Shown piece by piece: positions 6,018 through 6,888 of a DNA stretch of 6,888 bases. Below the pieces are notes generated by a model that had not been told where the DNA came from, searched no databases, and saw only the letters and a list, made by a program, of their open reading frames with translations. Every line of letters begins with the position of its first letter. The stretch's first letter is position 1. The position numbers and the translations under genes are program-made. Source of the DNA: Firmicutes bacterium CAG:194 (lineage in GTDB: Bacteria; Bacillota; Clostridia; Lachnospirales; Lachnospiraceae); NCBI GenBank assembly GCA_000432915.1, contig HF995244.1, positions 40,670-47,557 on the forward strand, read 5' to 3'.

Positions 6018-6888
6018 ATGGAATTTGTAACCTCCATAGAAAAAGCATCCGAGTGGGGTGTCACAAAGCGGATGGTAAATTATTGGTGTGCTATGGGAAA
6101 AATCTGTGGCGCTGAAAAAGAAGGGATCCGATGGAAAATTCCGATGAATGCGGAAAGACCGGACAGATATGGGGAAGGTCCGGCTCTGGTAGATTATGTT
6201 GTCAGGATCACGGGTAAGAAGGTAGGAGTGGGGATTCAAAGCTTTGAGGAGATTAGATCCACAGGGGCTTTTTATGTAGATAAGACATCTTTTATCAGTC
6301 AGTGGTGGGAAAATGAGCATGATGTAACATTGATCACAAGACCCAGACGATTTGGGAAAACGTTGAATTTAAGCATGGTAGAATGCTTTTTCTCTCAAAA
6401 ATATGCAGGTAGAGAAGATCTATTTGATGGTTTAAAAATCTGGGAAAATCAGATGTATCATCAGTTGCAGGGAACATATCCGGTTATTTTCCTGTCGCTT
6501 GCAGGGATAAAAGAAGAGACGTATGAGAGTGCATTTCGCTCATTGTGCTTTGAGATCAAATATATGGTGGATAATATCAAGGCAGGGCTTGATATGAAAC
6601 ACTTTTCGGAAGAAGAAAGATCACAGCTTGCCAGGATCAGTTGGGATATGGACGAAAATGTTGCAGTAAAATCGTTAAAATTATTAACACAGCTTCTATA
6701 CAGATATTATGGGAAAAAACCTATCATTCTGCTGGATGAGTATGATACGCCTATGCAGGAAGCATACTTTCATGGATATTGGGATCGTATGGCAGCATTT
6801 ATGAGAGGATTTTTGAATAACACATTTAGAACAAATCCACTTTTGGAAAAGGCGCTTATGACCGGTATCACAAGAATCGGAAGAGAGT
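6018..6888 (+). CDS. HTH-fused AAA-ATPase-like protein (PF09820), 3' end outside window
   Basis: AAAGGGGGAG (6001-6010) precedes ATG 6018 by seven bases; 290 codons are open to the window end. Residues 1-50 form an excisionase/MerR-like helix-turn-helix: SIEKASEWGVTKRMVNYWC, then GKICGAEKEG and WKIPMNAERP. This pattern is seen in Lachnospiraceae DNA-binding modules (S-I-x-x-A-x-x-W-G-I-x-x-R-x-V ... G-R-I-P-G-A). From about residue 68 the AAA-ATPase-like domain (PF09820) begins: VGIQSFEEIR, FYVDKTSFI, Walker A RPRRFGKT at 108-115, DLFDGLKIW at 134-142, Walker B IILLDEYDTP at 236-245 and LMTGITRIGRES at the edge. Full-length relatives are about 520-600 residues and usually end in a PD-(D/E)XK nuclease-like domain, which would lie beyond the window. 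The biological role of the family is not established; it is strongly expanded in gut anaerobes. The HTH suggests DNA targeting. It has its own promoter and terminator-bounded 5' side, so it is probably a separate unit. Confidence 0.87.
   Translation, partial: MEFVTSIEKASEWGVTKRMVNYWCAMGKICGAEKEGIRWKIPMNAERPDRYGEGPALVDYVVRITGKKVGVGIQSFEEIRSTGAFYVDKTSFISQWWENEHDVTLITRPRRFGKTLNLSMVECFFSQKYAGREDLFDGLKIWENQMYHQLQGTYPVIFLSLAGIKEETYESAFRSLCFEIKYMVDNIKAGLDMKHFSEEERSQLARISWDMDENVAVKSLKLLTQLLYRYYGKKPIILLDEYDTPMQEAYFHGYWDRMAAFMRGFLNNTFRTNPLLEKALMTGITRIGRE

Noticed and set aside
5991..6320. 109-codon open frame on the - strand
   Set aside because: Antisense to the HTH-ATPase gene, which has recognisable domains and a good ribosome site.
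1..6888. CRISPR array, tRNA, rRNA, riboswitch, complete insertion sequence or phage attachment site
   Set aside because: I saw no regularly spaced repeats, tRNA-like folds, transposase motifs or paired direct repeats to support any of these.

Overview
The window looks like chromosomal DNA from a low-to-mid GC gut Firmicute, most likely a Lachnospiraceae-type Clostridium relative. I infer this from strong AGGAGG-type ribosome binding sites, TTGACA/TATAAT-like promoters, codon use, and the protein families present. No species can be named from the sequence alone.

Layout: (1) bases 1-750 carry the 3' part of a TIM-barrel sugar-phosphate isomerase/epimerase. (2) A near-consensus promoter and an 18-bp AT-rich palindrome with a T tract overlap at 763-824. 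(3) 848-2236 is an ATPase_2/DUF234 ATPase with a C-terminal nuclease-like fold. (4) 2267-3826, only 30 bases downstream, is a fucosyltransferase-like glycosyltransferase. (5) 3827-4145 is a gene graveyard: an internally deleted family 2 glycosyltransferase scrap on the + strand runs into the 5' end of a DUF3880/CgeB-like glycosyltransferase on the - strand, which still has its own start, ribosome site and promoter. (6) 4301-5224 is a DUF6492-type putative glycosyltransferase with a DGD motif. (7) 5225-5900 is more decayed DNA: an unrecognised broken small gene and an AlbA_2 (Schlafen-like) domain pseudogene with in-frame stops. (8) A hairpin at 5940-5976 separates this from an independently promoted gene (6018 to the window end). 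That gene fuses an excisionase/MerR-like helix-turn-helix to an AAA-ATPase-like (PF09820) domain and runs off the window.

How the parts fit: the two intact glycosyltransferases and the two glycosyltransferase relics suggest the worn edge of a surface-polysaccharide locus. It has been recombined repeatedly and is interspersed with accessory ATPases of the kind that are expanded in gut anaerobes. I see no CRISPR array, tRNA, rRNA, complete insertion sequence or convincing new multi-gene system. The most notable items are the glycosyltransferase relics with a surviving promoter, the palindrome/promoter overlap, and the HTH-ATPase fusion.
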